From NCBI RefSeq assembly GCF_019104745.1, contig NZ_JAHRWL010000001.1, positions 868,001 through 932,000 on the forward strand: DNA of 64,000 bases. Direction: 5' to 3'. This document shows, one piece after another, positions 42,322 to 49,759 of the stretch. The number at the start of each line of letters is the position of its first letter. Positions within the stretch are counted from its first letter, which is position 1. The notes beneath the pieces were generated by a model, which ran no database searches, was not told where the DNA came from, and was given only the letters and a program-made list of their open reading frames with translations. This stretch comes from Thalassococcus arenae (GTDB lineage Bacteria > Pseudomonadota > Alphaproteobacteria > Rhodobacterales > Rhodobacteraceae). Both the position numbers and the translations under genes were made by a program.

Positions 42322-42809
42322 AGCCCGACCTCGGCCAGTACGAAATCGGCGATCGCGACAGTGTCATCCAGGTCGAGAACCGGACGATCCAGTTCCAGCG
42401 GCACGTCCGAGGCCACGGCGCGGATCGTCGGGTCTCCGGGTGCGATCAAGCTGTGCCCGGCCTCGGCGCGAAAGGCCTCGATCTTGGGATGCGGCGCGCC
42501 CTTGAACCCTTCGATCAGCACCAGATCGGCCGGGGCAAGCCGGGCCAGCAGGTCCGGCAGCTGCGGCTCGTCGGCGCCGCGCAACTCGGTCATCAGGGCC
42601 ACCCGTTTCGGTGACGACACCAGCACTTCGGAGGCGCCGGCCGCACGATGGCGGAAACTGTCGGTGCCGGGCACATCCACGTCGAACCCGTGATGGGCAT
42701 GTTTCACGGTGCTGACGGTATAGCCGCGCGCCGTGATCTCGGTCACCAGCCGTTCCATCAGCCCGGTCTTGCCGGCGTTCTTCCAGCCGGTGACGCCGAA
42801 AACCTTCAC
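42318..42809 (-). CDS. mobB: Molybdopterin-guanine dinucleotide biosynthesis protein B
   Basis: A 163-residue P-loop GTPase that aids MGD cofactor assembly. Walker A 'GWKNAGKTGLM' near residue 8; 'VKHAHHGFDVDVPGTDSFRHRAAGA' is the MobB signature; 'LVLIEGFKGAPHPKIE' near 95. It overlaps both neighbours by four bases. It pairs with MobA, which does the nucleotidyl transfer. Confidence 0.93.
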   Translation of the reverse strand: MKVFGVTGWKNAGKTGLMERLVTEITARGYTVSTVKHAHHGFDVDVPGTDSFRHRAAGASEVLVSSPKRVALMTELRGADEPQLPDLLARLAPADLVLIEGFKGAPHPKIEAFRAEAGHSLIAPGDPTIRAVASDVPLELDRPVLDLDDTVAIADFVLAEVGL

Positions 42810-43435
42810 ACCATCGCCTCCGCCTCGGCCAGGTCTTGGGGCGTATTGACGTTGAAGAACGGATCACCCGCGTCGGTCGGAAACACCTGCTCGCGCCCGT
42901 CATGGCGGTCGGTCCAGATCACCACCTTGCGCAACCCGTCCAGCAAAGCGGCGCGCAGGTCGTCGCGCAACGCCACCGGCCAAAGCCCGAAGGTCGGGTG
43001 CCGGATCAGCCCGCCGCGGGTCTTGCTTTTGGTCTGCGCATCGCCCCGCGTGGCGGCCAGAACCAGCGGATGTGCCTGGCCTTCGGAGGCCAGCAGCAGG
43101 CGTGGCACCAGATCGCAGGGAAAGAACGGTGTATCGGCGGCGACGGTCACGACCGCATCGGCGCCCTGCCCGGCCGCCCAGTCGAGCCCGGCCAGAACTC
43201 CGGCCAAGGGGCCGGGAAACCCGTCGATGCTGTCCGGCAACACCGGCAGGCCAAAGTCATCGAACCGTGCGGGATCGCCGTTGGCGTTCAGCGCCAGGCC
43301 ACCCACCTGCGGCGCCAGGCGGTCGATCACATGCGCCAGCAGCGGCCGGCCGCCAAGCGGCAGCAGCGCCTTGTCGCCGCCGCCCATCCGGGTCGCCAGC
43401 CCACCGGCCAGGATCACGCCCAGCGGTTGCTTCAC
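42806..43435 (-). CDS. mobA: Molybdenum cofactor guanylyltransferase MobA
   Basis: 209 residues transferring GMP to molybdopterin for DMSO-reductase-family enzymes such as formate dehydrogenase. Nucleotide motif 'LAGGLATRMGGGDKALLPLGG' (split) at the N terminus, 'PDSIDGFPGPLAGVLAGL' near 68 and 'VTVAADTPFFP' near 95. The start is GTG 43435 with GGAG upstream, overlapping the cytidine deaminase stop (GTGA). A longer frame upstream lies in the deaminase gene and is rejected. Confidence 0.93.
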   Translation of the reverse strand: MKQPLGVILAGGLATRMGGGDKALLPLGGRPLLAHVIDRLAPQVGGLALNANGDPARFDDFGLPVLPDSIDGFPGPLAGVLAGLDWAAGQGADAVVTVAADTPFFPCDLVPRLLLASEGQAHPLVLAATRGDAQTKSKTRGGLIRHPTFGLWPVALRDDLRAALLDGLRKVVIWTDRHDGREQVFPTDAGDPFFNVNTPQDLAEAEAMV

Positions 43436-43848
43436 GGCTTTCTCCGGTCGTGCTTGTAGGCGGCGGGCATCAGCCCGCGCAACGGCATGACCGCGAAGTC
43501 GGGATCGGCAGGCACCGCGACCAGCGCGTGCGGCGCGTAGTCCAACATCAGTTCGCGGCACGGACCGCAGGGCGGGATGACCTCGCCGCGCCGGTTGACG
43601 GCCGCGCAGAAGACGACGGCATCATCGGGGTTGGCCGACAGCGCCATGCCAAGCGCGACCGGTTCGGCGCAGACGCTGGCGCGCGGCAATGTGCTGTCCA
43701 AGTTCAACGCCACAAAGCGCGCACCCGACGCCGTCAGCACCACCGAGGCCACGGTGTGCCAGTCGCCGCGCTGGCGGTCGGCGATGAAGGCGCGGGCGGC
43801 GGCGACGGCCTCCTGATGCGCGGGGTCGAGACGTTGCGGTGCGGTCAT
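43432..43848 (-). CDS. Cytidine deaminase family protein
   Basis: A 138-residue zinc deaminase fold: 'ASVCAEPVALGMA' (CAE, zinc Cys and catalytic Glu) near residue 59 and 'IPPCGPCRELMLDYAP' (PCxxC) near 92. This resembles CDA or blasticidin-S-deaminase-type enzymes. It is fixed between fdhD and mobA by four-base overlaps. Its link to molybdenum cofactor work is unclear; it may simply be a nucleoside salvage enzyme carried in the operon. Confidence 0.85.
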   Translation of the reverse strand: MTAPQRLDPAHQEAVAAARAFIADRQRGDWHTVASVVLTASGARFVALNLDSTLPRASVCAEPVALGMALSANPDDAVVFCAAVNRRGEVIPPCGPCRELMLDYAPHALVAVPADPDFAVMPLRGLMPAAYKHDRRKP

Positions 43849-44720
43849 CCTGCGCTTTTCCTGCGATGCTTGCGGTCTTCGTCCGGCACGCTGTCGGGGT
43901 CGATGTCGCGCACCAGCCGCTCTTCGCCCGCCAGGCAGATGAACCGCTTGCCGCGCATCCGGCCCACCAGCGTCAGCCCGACCTGTCGGGCGATTTCCAC
44001 GCCCCAGGCCGTGAAACCCGAGCGCGAGGCCAGAACCGGGATGCCCATCAGCGCCGTCTTGATGACCATCTCGGATGTCAGCCGCCCGGTGGTGTAGAGG
44101 ATCTTGTCACCCGCCGGCACGTCGTGGCGGAACATCCAACCGGCGATCTTGTCGACGGCGTTGTGGCGCCCGACATCCTCCATGTAGACCAGCGGGCGAT
44201 CGGCCTGGCACAGGACAGTGCCATGGATCGCGCCCGCTTCCAGATAAAGCGACGGGGTGGTGTTGATGCGTGCCGCCAGCGCATACAGCCATGACGTGCG
44301 CAATTCGGCCGCGGGCAGTGTCTTGCCCTCCAACCCTTCCATCATGTCGCCGAACACCGTGCCAACCGCGCAGCCGCTGGTGCGGGTCTTCTTCTTGACC
44401 TTCTCCTCGTAGGTGGTGCGCGACGCTGTGCGCACCACGACGGTTTCCAGTTCCTCGTCGTAATCGACGCCGGTCACCGTTTCGCCATCCTTCAGCATGC
44501 CCTGGTTCCGCAGGAACCCGATCGCGAGATAGTCGGGATAATCCCCGATGGTCATCGCGGTGACGATTTCCTGGCTGTTGAGAAAGATCGTCAGGGGCCG
44601 CTCCTCGACCACCGAAATCACCGTTTCGGCGCCGGTCTGGTCGGTGCCTGTCACGGCCCGTGTCAGGCGCGGCGCCTGCGGGTCGGGGGCGATGAGATAA
44701 GGCATATCGGGCGATTGCAT
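43845..44720 (-). CDS. fdhD: Formate dehydrogenase accessory sulfurtransferase FdhD
   Basis: About 291 residues. FdhD moves sulfur from IscS to the Mo site of formate dehydrogenase. Recognised by 'LTIFLNSQEIVTAMTIGDYPDYLAIGFL', 'RTSGCAVGTVFGD', 'MEDVGRHNAVDKIAG' and 'TTGRLTSEMVIKTA'. The usual CxxC pair is reduced to one cysteine in 'SGCAVG'. The start is ATG 44720 or 44705; neither has a strong ribosome site. First gene of the cofactor operon, divergent from azlC. Confidence 0.93.
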   Translation of the reverse strand: MQSPDMPYLIAPDPQAPRLTRAVTGTDQTGAETVISVVEERPLTIFLNSQEIVTAMTIGDYPDYLAIGFLRNQGMLKDGETVTGVDYDEELETVVVRTASRTTYEEKVKKKTRTSGCAVGTVFGDMMEGLEGKTLPAAELRTSWLYALAARINTTPSLYLEAGAIHGTVLCQADRPLVYMEDVGRHNAVDKIAGWMFRHDVPAGDKILYTTGRLTSEMVIKTALMGIPVLASRSGFTAWGVEIARQVGLTLVGRMRGKRFICLAGEERLVRDIDPDSVPDEDRKHRRKSAG

Positions 44721-44769
44721 CCGGGGGCTGGCTTGGCTAGGGCAGGAACGAACGAGGCAGGACCAAGTG

Positions 44770-45471
44770 ATGGCGGGCAACGGGGCAAAGTCAAGCTACT
44801 GGCGGGGTGTGCGGGATGGAATGCCGTTCATCCTGGTGCTGATCCCGTTCGCAACGCTGTTTGGCGTTGCAGCGACCGAGGCGGGGCTGAACATCGTCGA
44901 AACGCTGGCCTTTTCGGTTGTGGTCGTCGCGGGTGCGGCGCAATTCACCGCGCTGCAATTGATGACCGAACAGGCGCCGACACTGGTGGTGCTGGCCTCG
45001 GCGCTGGCGGTGAACATGCGCATGGCGATGTATTCGGCCTCGATCACCCCGCATCTGGGCGGCCTGCCGCTGTGGAAGCGCGCGGCGACGGCCTATTGCC
45101 TGGTCGACCAGAGCTATGCCTCGGCTGTGCTGGATTACGAGCAACGCCCCGACCAGACACCCGATCAGAAATTCGCCTATTTCTTCGGGGTCTGCACGCC
45201 GATCATTCCGCTGTGGAGCGTGTTCACGCTGATCGGCGCGTTGGTGGGCGAAGCGATCCCGCCGGAACTGGGCCTGGATTTCGCCCTGCCCATCGCCTTT
45301 GTGGCGATGATCGCGCCGGCGCTGCGGACCCGCGCACATGTCGCCGCGGCCTTTGCCGCCGTGGTCGGCGCGCTGGCTTTCGCCTGGTTGCCCTGGAACC
45401 TGGGCCTGATCGTCGGCGGTTTGGCGGGCATGGCTGCGGGTGCCGAGATCGAGCGGAGGATGGGCGCATGA
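44770..45471 (+). CDS. azlC: AzlC family branched-chain amino acid exporter, large subunit
   Basis: A 233-residue inner-membrane protein with several helices. It shows the AzlC pattern 'GMPFILVLIPFATLFGVAATEAG', 'VVVVAGAAQFTALQLM' and 'NMRMAMYSASITPHL'. AzlC with AzlD exports branched-chain amino acids or their analogues. The start is ATG 44770 after GTG; the end overlaps azlD (ATGA). Confidence 0.88.
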   Translation: MAGNGAKSSYWRGVRDGMPFILVLIPFATLFGVAATEAGLNIVETLAFSVVVVAGAAQFTALQLMTEQAPTLVVLASALAVNMRMAMYSASITPHLGGLPLWKRAATAYCLVDQSYASAVLDYEQRPDQTPDQKFAYFFGVCTPIIPLWSVFTLIGALVGEAIPPELGLDFALPIAFVAMIAPALRTRAHVAAAFAAVVGALAFAWLPWNLGLIVGGLAGMAAGAEIERRMGA

Positions 45472-45794
45472 TCGACCGCGCGGAATTGTGGCTGGTGATC
45501 GTCGTGCTCGGGCTGGGGTCGTTCGGCCTGCGCTTTGCCTTCCTGGGGTTGGTCGGCGACCGGCCGATGCCGCCCTGGCTGCTGCGGCACCTGCGCTATA
45601 CTGCCGTCGCCGTGCTGCCCGCGCTGGTGGCACCGCTGATCGTCTGGCCCAAGGCCACCGGCGGAGACCCCGACCCGCTGCGCCTGGCTGCGGCCGCACT
45701 GACGCTGGCGGTCGGCTATACCAGCAAGAACGTCATCCTCGCCATGCTGGCCGGGGCCACGGTGATGGTGGCCGGCGCCTATTGGTCGTTCTGA
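45468..45794 (+). CDS. azlD: AzlD family branched-chain amino acid exporter, small subunit
   Basis: A 108-residue protein with four hydrophobic helices, the second subunit of the AzlCD pair ('VVLGLGSFGLRFAFLGL', 'HLRYTAVAVLPALVAP', 'VGYTSKNVILAMLAG'). It starts within the azlC stop. Its last 16 bases overlap the 3' end of the convergent lipoprotein gene. Confidence 0.87.
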   Translation: MIDRAELWLVIVVLGLGSFGLRFAFLGLVGDRPMPPWLLRHLRYTAVAVLPALVAPLIVWPKATGGDPDPLRLAAAALTLAVGYTSKNVILAMLAGATVMVAGAYWSF

Positions 45795-46438
45795 CTGCTT
45801 CGGCTGATTTCGCGGCTGATCCCGTTGCGGGCTTCGAACTCGGCGATGGCCAGCTCCTTGTCGTCACCGTCGTTCTCGTACAGCCGCCGTTCCGTGACGC
45901 CCGGAATCTGCGCGACCTGGTCGGCCAGGTTGTTCGGGAACAAGGTCGAGCGGACGGACGAGAATTCGGGCACCTGCGACAGGATGCGCGACGTGGCGGT
46001 GGTGCACTGTGCCGCGGGGACGATCCCGTTGGCCTGCACCAGGCGCAAGGCACGCTCGGCGCTTTGCGGTGATACCGGCAGGCGCTGGATGCGCACGTGA
46101 TAGGTCGACCGGGCGTGGGCGCGTTCGTAGAAATCCAGAACCGACGGGGTGATGCCATACAGCACGTCGCCGATTTCCGGCATGACGCTCAGTTGAACGG
46201 ACCCCGCGGGGTCGAAGATCACCCGCTGCGACGGCGCGTTGATCATGATCGAGGTATGCGCTCCGGAACCCGACCGGTTGTTGATCATCGTATAAAGCAC
46301 GATCTCGGGCGGGCCATCATGCCGATACGCCGCGCGCGCGGCTTCTTCGGGAGAGGATTCCTTGGTCCCCATCGGCTGACCGCAGGCACCAAGGATCAAC
46401 AGGCCCAAAAGGGCCAGAACACCGAAACGCTTTTTCAC
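45779..46438 (-). CDS. Putative lipoprotein of unknown function
   Basis: 219 residues with a lipoprotein signal: 'KKRFGVLALLGLLILGACGQ', lipobox LGAC, acylated Cys near residue 19. The mature part has 'IVLYTMINNRSGSGAHTSIMINAPSQRVIFDPAGS', a conserved Rhodobacterales pattern of unknown role. It is 13 bases downstream of the cytochrome oxidase subunit IV gene on the same strand and overlaps azlD at its 3' end. Confidence 0.8.
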   Translation of the reverse strand: MKKRFGVLALLGLLILGACGQPMGTKESSPEEAARAAYRHDGPPEIVLYTMINNRSGSGAHTSIMINAPSQRVIFDPAGSVQLSVMPEIGDVLYGITPSVLDFYERAHARSTYHVRIQRLPVSPQSAERALRLVQANGIVPAAQCTTATSRILSQVPEFSSVRSTLFPNNLADQVAQIPGVTERRLYENDGDDKELAIAEFEARNGISREISRSSQNDQ

Positions 46439-46451
46439 CAGTTCAGCCGAT

Positions 46452-46586
46452 TCACGAATTGAAGACGGCGAGGAAGACCACGATCGCCAGGATCACGATC
46501 ACCGTGCGGATAGTGAAGGTGATGAACCCGTTAAAGGTCTTTTCCTGGGTGGTGATGTCCATGCTGCCGTGCTTGTGCTCTGCCAT
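46452..46586 (-). CDS. aa3-type cytochrome c oxidase subunit IV
   Basis: A 44-residue single-span protein: 'MAEHKHGSMDITTQEKTFNG' then a hydrophobic helix 'FITFTIRTVIVILAIVVFLAV' ending 'FNS'. This is the small bacterial aa3 oxidase subunit IV of Rhodobacter and Paracoccus, which packs beside subunits I and III. GGAAAG precedes the ATG. No other oxidase genes are near, as is usual for this dispersed subunit; it probably shares a transcript with the lipoprotein. Confidence 0.9.
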   Translation of the reverse strand: MAEHKHGSMDITTQEKTFNGFITFTIRTVIVILAIVVFLAVFNS

Positions 46587-46703
46587 GGGTCTTTCCTCGA
46601 ATTTGCGTGTTCCCGATGCGGGATTAGCCTATTCGGCCAGCGCTGTCACGCGCAGGCGCGCGAGCAATTGTCGCGCCCCGCGGTCCCGCGCTCGGAACCA
46701 CGC

Positions 46704-47156
46704 TCAGAGTTGCTCCAGCTCGCGGGCCAGACGGAACCCGATCCGGCGCGGTTCGGTCTGTTCGACCTCTTTGGGAAGCGCGCGCAGCATCACGTTCAAC
46801 TGGCTGACATGCTGGATCAGCTGGGTTCGGGCCCCGGACGGGTCCGAGCCGTAAAAGGTCACGATATCGGGGTCGAAATATCCCATCCCCTCGATGCGCA
46901 GGATCCCGGTGTTGCTTCCGGTAAAGCCCATCGCCACCTCGTGTTCGTTGTCCAGTTGCTGTTCGAAATTCTGGATATAAAGGATGAGCCGCTCATAGGC
47001 CCATTCCGCCGGGCTCTTGGACTTGACCGGCTTGCGGGTGACGGCATCGGGCAGATCGGCCGGGCCGCAGGGATCGTCGGAGTCGGTATGCACATCGACC
47101 TTGCGCGGGATGGCGTCGGCTTCGGCGGCCTCGGCGGTGGTGGCGATTTCCTTCAT
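46704..47156 (-). CDS. DUF6173-like protein of unknown function
   Basis: A 150-residue soluble protein: 'SPAEWAYERLILYIQNFEQQL', 'GNTGILRIEGMGYFDPDIV' type core and 'TQLIQHVSQLNVMLRALPKE' near the end. I associate the pattern with DUF6173 of Rhodobacterales, but only tentatively. It follows the Lrp gene by nine bases and is probably co-transcribed with it. No function can be assigned. Confidence 0.72.
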   Translation of the reverse strand: MKEIATTAEAAEADAIPRKVDVHTDSDDPCGPADLPDAVTRKPVKSKSPAEWAYERLILYIQNFEQQLDNEHEVAMGFTGSNTGILRIEGMGYFDPDIVTFYGSDPSGARTQLIQHVSQLNVMLRALPKEVEQTEPRRIGFRLARELEQL

Positions 47157-47165
47157 GGGCGCTCC

Positions 47166-47630
47166 TCAGACCGGCAGGGCCGTGGTTTCCTTGATCTCTT
47201 CCATAACAAAACTGGCCGAGATATCCGACAGCGGCACACGGGCGATCAACTTTTTGTAGAACGCGTCATATCCCGCCACGTCGGCGACCCGGACCCGCAG
47301 AAGGTAATCCAGATCACCGGACATCCGGTAGGCGCTCAGCACTTCGGGCAGCGATTCGACAGCGCGGTGGAAGCGGTCCAGCCAATCGGCATCGTGGTTC
47401 GAAGTGCGCACCAGCACCACCACCTGCAATCCGCACCCCAGGGCGCGCGGATCGGCCAGCGCGACGCGTCCGCGCAGGATGCCGCGGTCTTCCATCTGCT
47501 TGATCCGCCGCCAGCACGCGTTGCGCGACAACGCCACCCGTTCTGACACCGCATCTACGCTGAGCGAAGCGTCCTGTTGCAACAGGCGCAGGATACGGCG
47601 GTCTGTTTCGTCGATATTCACACTCATCAT
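47166..47630 (-). CDS. Lrp/AsnC-family transcriptional regulator
   Basis: 154 residues. N-terminal helix-turn-helix 'DETDRRILRLLQQDASLSVDAVSERVALSRNACWRRIKQMEDRGIL'; C-terminal RAM domain 'GDLDYLLRVRVADVAGYDAFYKKLI' which binds amino acids. Two adjacent ATG codons (47630, 47627) are possible. It is divergent from the DUF6356/glutamine amidotransferase genes with a long interrupted palindrome in between. The effector is unknown. Confidence 0.93.
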   Translation of the reverse strand: MMSVNIDETDRRILRLLQQDASLSVDAVSERVALSRNACWRRIKQMEDRGILRGRVALADPRALGCGLQVVVLVRTSNHDADWLDRFHRAVESLPEVLSAYRMSGDLDYLLRVRVADVAGYDAFYKKLIARVPLSDISASFVMEEIKETTALPV

Positions 47631-47641
47631 GGGATTATTTC

Positions 47642-47697
47642 CCAAAAATTTCCGATTGGCCACCCGATTTTGAGACCCATTCCCCAATCGGTTTTGG
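47642..47697. promoter_or_regulatory. Interrupted palindrome, probable Lrp operator
   Basis: CCAAAA...CCGATTGG (47642-47647, 47652-47659) is mirrored by CCAATCGG..TTTTGG (47684-47691, 47692-47697). The two half-sites are about three helical turns apart, typical of multimeric Lrp binding, and sit between the two divergent starts. Confidence 0.55.
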
Positions 47698-47729
47698 CAA
47701 AAGATGCAGGCCAGATACAGGAGATGGAC

Positions 47730-47954
47730 ATGGACAACACCCGCCGCGCGCCGCTGCAGTCGCTGTTTTTCGATCACCCCGCTTCGGTGAACGAAACCTA
47801 TTTCCAGCACATGGGCTTTGCCCTGCGCTTCGCCGGTCTGCTGGCGCTGGCCGCAGGGGCCGCACTGCTGCATGCCCTCGTGCCGGCACTGTGCGAACGG
47901 ACCGCCAGCACGATCATCCGGTGCCTGCATGCCCGGATCGAGGCGCGGCGCTGA
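47730..47954 (+). CDS. DUF6356 family small membrane protein
   Basis: 74 residues: 'QSLFFDHPASVNETYFQHMGFALRFAG' (the DUF6356 signature with HPxSVxExYxxHM), followed by a hydrophobic helix 'LLALAAGAALLHALVPALC' and a basic tail. I choose ATG 47730, six bases after AGGAG; 47724 also fits. It lies four bases before the glutamine amidotransferase gene, forming the Lrp-divergent operon. Function unknown. Confidence 0.8.
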   Translation: MDNTRRAPLQSLFFDHPASVNETYFQHMGFALRFAGLLALAAGAALLHALVPALCERTASTIIRCLHARIEARR

Positions 47955-47957
47955 CCC

Positions 47958-48731
47958 ATGTGCCGCATCGCCGCTTATCACGGCCCTGCCATCCCGCTGG
48001 AAAACATCATCGTCCGGCCGCGCCACAGCCTGCTGAGCCAGAGCCAGCACGCGACCGAGGCCAAGCTGGCGGTAAACGGTGACGGGTTCGGTATCGCCTG
48101 GTATGCGCCGCACAGCGCCGAACCGGGGCTGTATCGCGACGTGCTGCCGGCCTGGAGCGACGGCAACCTGCCCAGTCTGTGCCGGATGATCACCGCGCCG
48201 CTGTTCCTGGCGCATGTGCGTGCTTCGACCATCGGCGAAACCAGTCGCGCGAATTGCCACCCGTTCACCTTCCAGGGCTGGAGCTTTTGCCACAACGGCC
48301 AGATCGCGGCCTTCCCGGCCTTGCGCCGGAGGATGGAGGCGGCGCTGCCCGATGCCCATTACGCCGCTCGCCGCGGCACCACCGATAGCGAAATGCTGTT
48401 CCTGACCCTGATGGCGCGCGGTTTCGCCGACGCCCCGGCGGCAACACTACGATCCGTCCTGACCGAATTCGCGCCCGAGTCCGATGCCGCGCCGAATCGC
48501 GTCACCTGCGTGATGTCGGATGGACAATCGCTGCTTGCCTTCCGCCATGCCAGCGACGGCAAGGCGCCGACGCTGTATCTGTCCGGCACGCTGGACAATG
48601 GCGGCCGGGCCTTTGCGTCCGAACCGCTGGACGGCGAGTCCAACCGCTGGACCGCAGTGCCGTTGGATACCCTGGTGGTGCTGCGTGATGGGCAGGTGGC
48701 GGAATACCCGCTTTTGGCTCAGGCCGCCTGA
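47958..48731 (+). CDS. Class II glutamine amidotransferase (YafJ/EgtC-like)
   Basis: 257 residues with N-terminal nucleophile Cys2 ('MCRIAAYHG'), 'NGDGFGIAWY' near residue 40, 'HVRASTIGETSRANCHPF' near 85 and 'CHNGQIA' near 110, the N-terminal nucleophile amidohydrolase fold. No synthase domain follows, so it supplies or removes ammonia for an unknown partner. Lrp-controlled expression would tie it to amino acid status. Confidence 0.87.
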   Translation: MCRIAAYHGPAIPLENIIVRPRHSLLSQSQHATEAKLAVNGDGFGIAWYAPHSAEPGLYRDVLPAWSDGNLPSLCRMITAPLFLAHVRASTIGETSRANCHPFTFQGWSFCHNGQIAAFPALRRRMEAALPDAHYAARRGTTDSEMLFLTLMARGFADAPAATLRSVLTEFAPESDAAPNRVTCVMSDGQSLLAFRHASDGKAPTLYLSGTLDNGGRAFASEPLDGESNRWTAVPLDTLVVLRDGQVAEYPLLAQAA

Positions 48732-49759
48732 AAAACCCAGGCGCCGTCCTCGCGTCGTGTCCGCGTCGCCCGTCCCTCGTGCCACAGATGCAGGCAATGC
48801 GCCATGGATTCGACCAGCGCCAGCCCGTACTCGCCCGCCCCGATCCGGCGTTTGAACAGCGGTGCAAAGCATTCGCCGGCGCTGTGCGGCACGGCCAGAT
48901 GCGCATGCAACCGGTCAAGCGCGCCGTGGTGGTTGTCGATCAGTTGCCGCATCCGCGCCGGCAGGCCCGTGAAGGGCAGCTTGTGGCCGCCCAGAACCAG
49001 ATGCGCGTCGCGGGCAAAGGCCGAAAGCCGCTCGCAGGCCTCGAGCCATTCTCCCACCGGGTCGGCCTCGGGCTCTGTCGCGTAGACACCGATATTCGAA
49101 CTGATCGACGGCAGGATCTGATCGCCCGCCAGCACCAGGTCGCAATCGCGGCTCCAGAAGGTGGCGTGTTCGGGCGCGTGGCCGTTGCCGATGCGGATGT
49201 CCCAACTGCGCCCACCCGCCCGCAGCGTGTCGCCCTCGCGGATACGGGTAAACCCGAGCGGTAGCGGCGCGGTGCAATCGGCGAAGTTGAAGGGACGTTC
49301 GGACAGGCGCTGCGCCAGCACCTCGGCCGCCATGCCGCAGCCGCGCCAGTAATCCACCGTCTCGGGCGACGGCACGTCCTGAACGTCCAGTTGCAGCATC
49401 CGGGCCATCAGCCAGGCTGTCCTGGTCGTCACCAGTTCGGCACCGTGGTCGCGCACGAACCAGCCCGCCAGACCGACATGATCGGGGTGATGGTGGGTGA
49501 CGATCACGCGATTGATCGGACGCCGCCCCAACGGGCCGTCGATCAGACCCTGCCAGATCGCGCGGCTTTTGCTGGAGGCGAAACCGGTATCCACCACGGT
49601 CCAGCCATCGCCGTCATCCAGCGCGTAGACGTTGACGTGGTCCAGTTTCATCGGCAGCGGCAGGCGCATCCACAGGACGCCCTCGGCCACCTCGATGGCG
49701 GCGCCCGGCTCGGGCGGCGTGTCCCAGGGATAGCGGATCGTGCCGCCGGTCCCGTCCAT
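48719..49759 (-). CDS. MBL-fold metallo-hydrolase
   Basis: 346 residues with the metallo-beta-lactamase motif 'VTHHHPDHVGLAGWF' near residue 88, further ligands 'GNGHAPEHATFW' and 'LAGDQILPSIS' and 'GGHKLPFTGLP'. A C-terminal winged-helix-like tail is present, as in LACTB2-type hydrolases acting on thioesters or RNA. It is coupled by TGATG to the acyl-CoA dehydrogenase upstream, so an acyl-CoA thioesterase role is plausible. Its 3' end overlaps the convergent amidotransferase gene by 13 bases. Confidence 0.85.
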   Translation of the reverse strand: MDGTGGTIRYPWDTPPEPGAAIEVAEGVLWMRLPLPMKLDHVNVYALDDGDGWTVVDTGFASSKSRAIWQGLIDGPLGRRPINRVIVTHHHPDHVGLAGWFVRDHGAELVTTRTAWLMARMLQLDVQDVPSPETVDYWRGCGMAAEVLAQRLSERPFNFADCTAPLPLGFTRIREGDTLRAGGRSWDIRIGNGHAPEHATFWSRDCDLVLAGDQILPSISSNIGVYATEPEADPVGEWLEACERLSAFARDAHLVLGGHKLPFTGLPARMRQLIDNHHGALDRLHAHLAVPHSAGECFAPLFKRRIGAGEYGLALVESMAHCLHLWHEGRATRTRREDGAWVFQAA

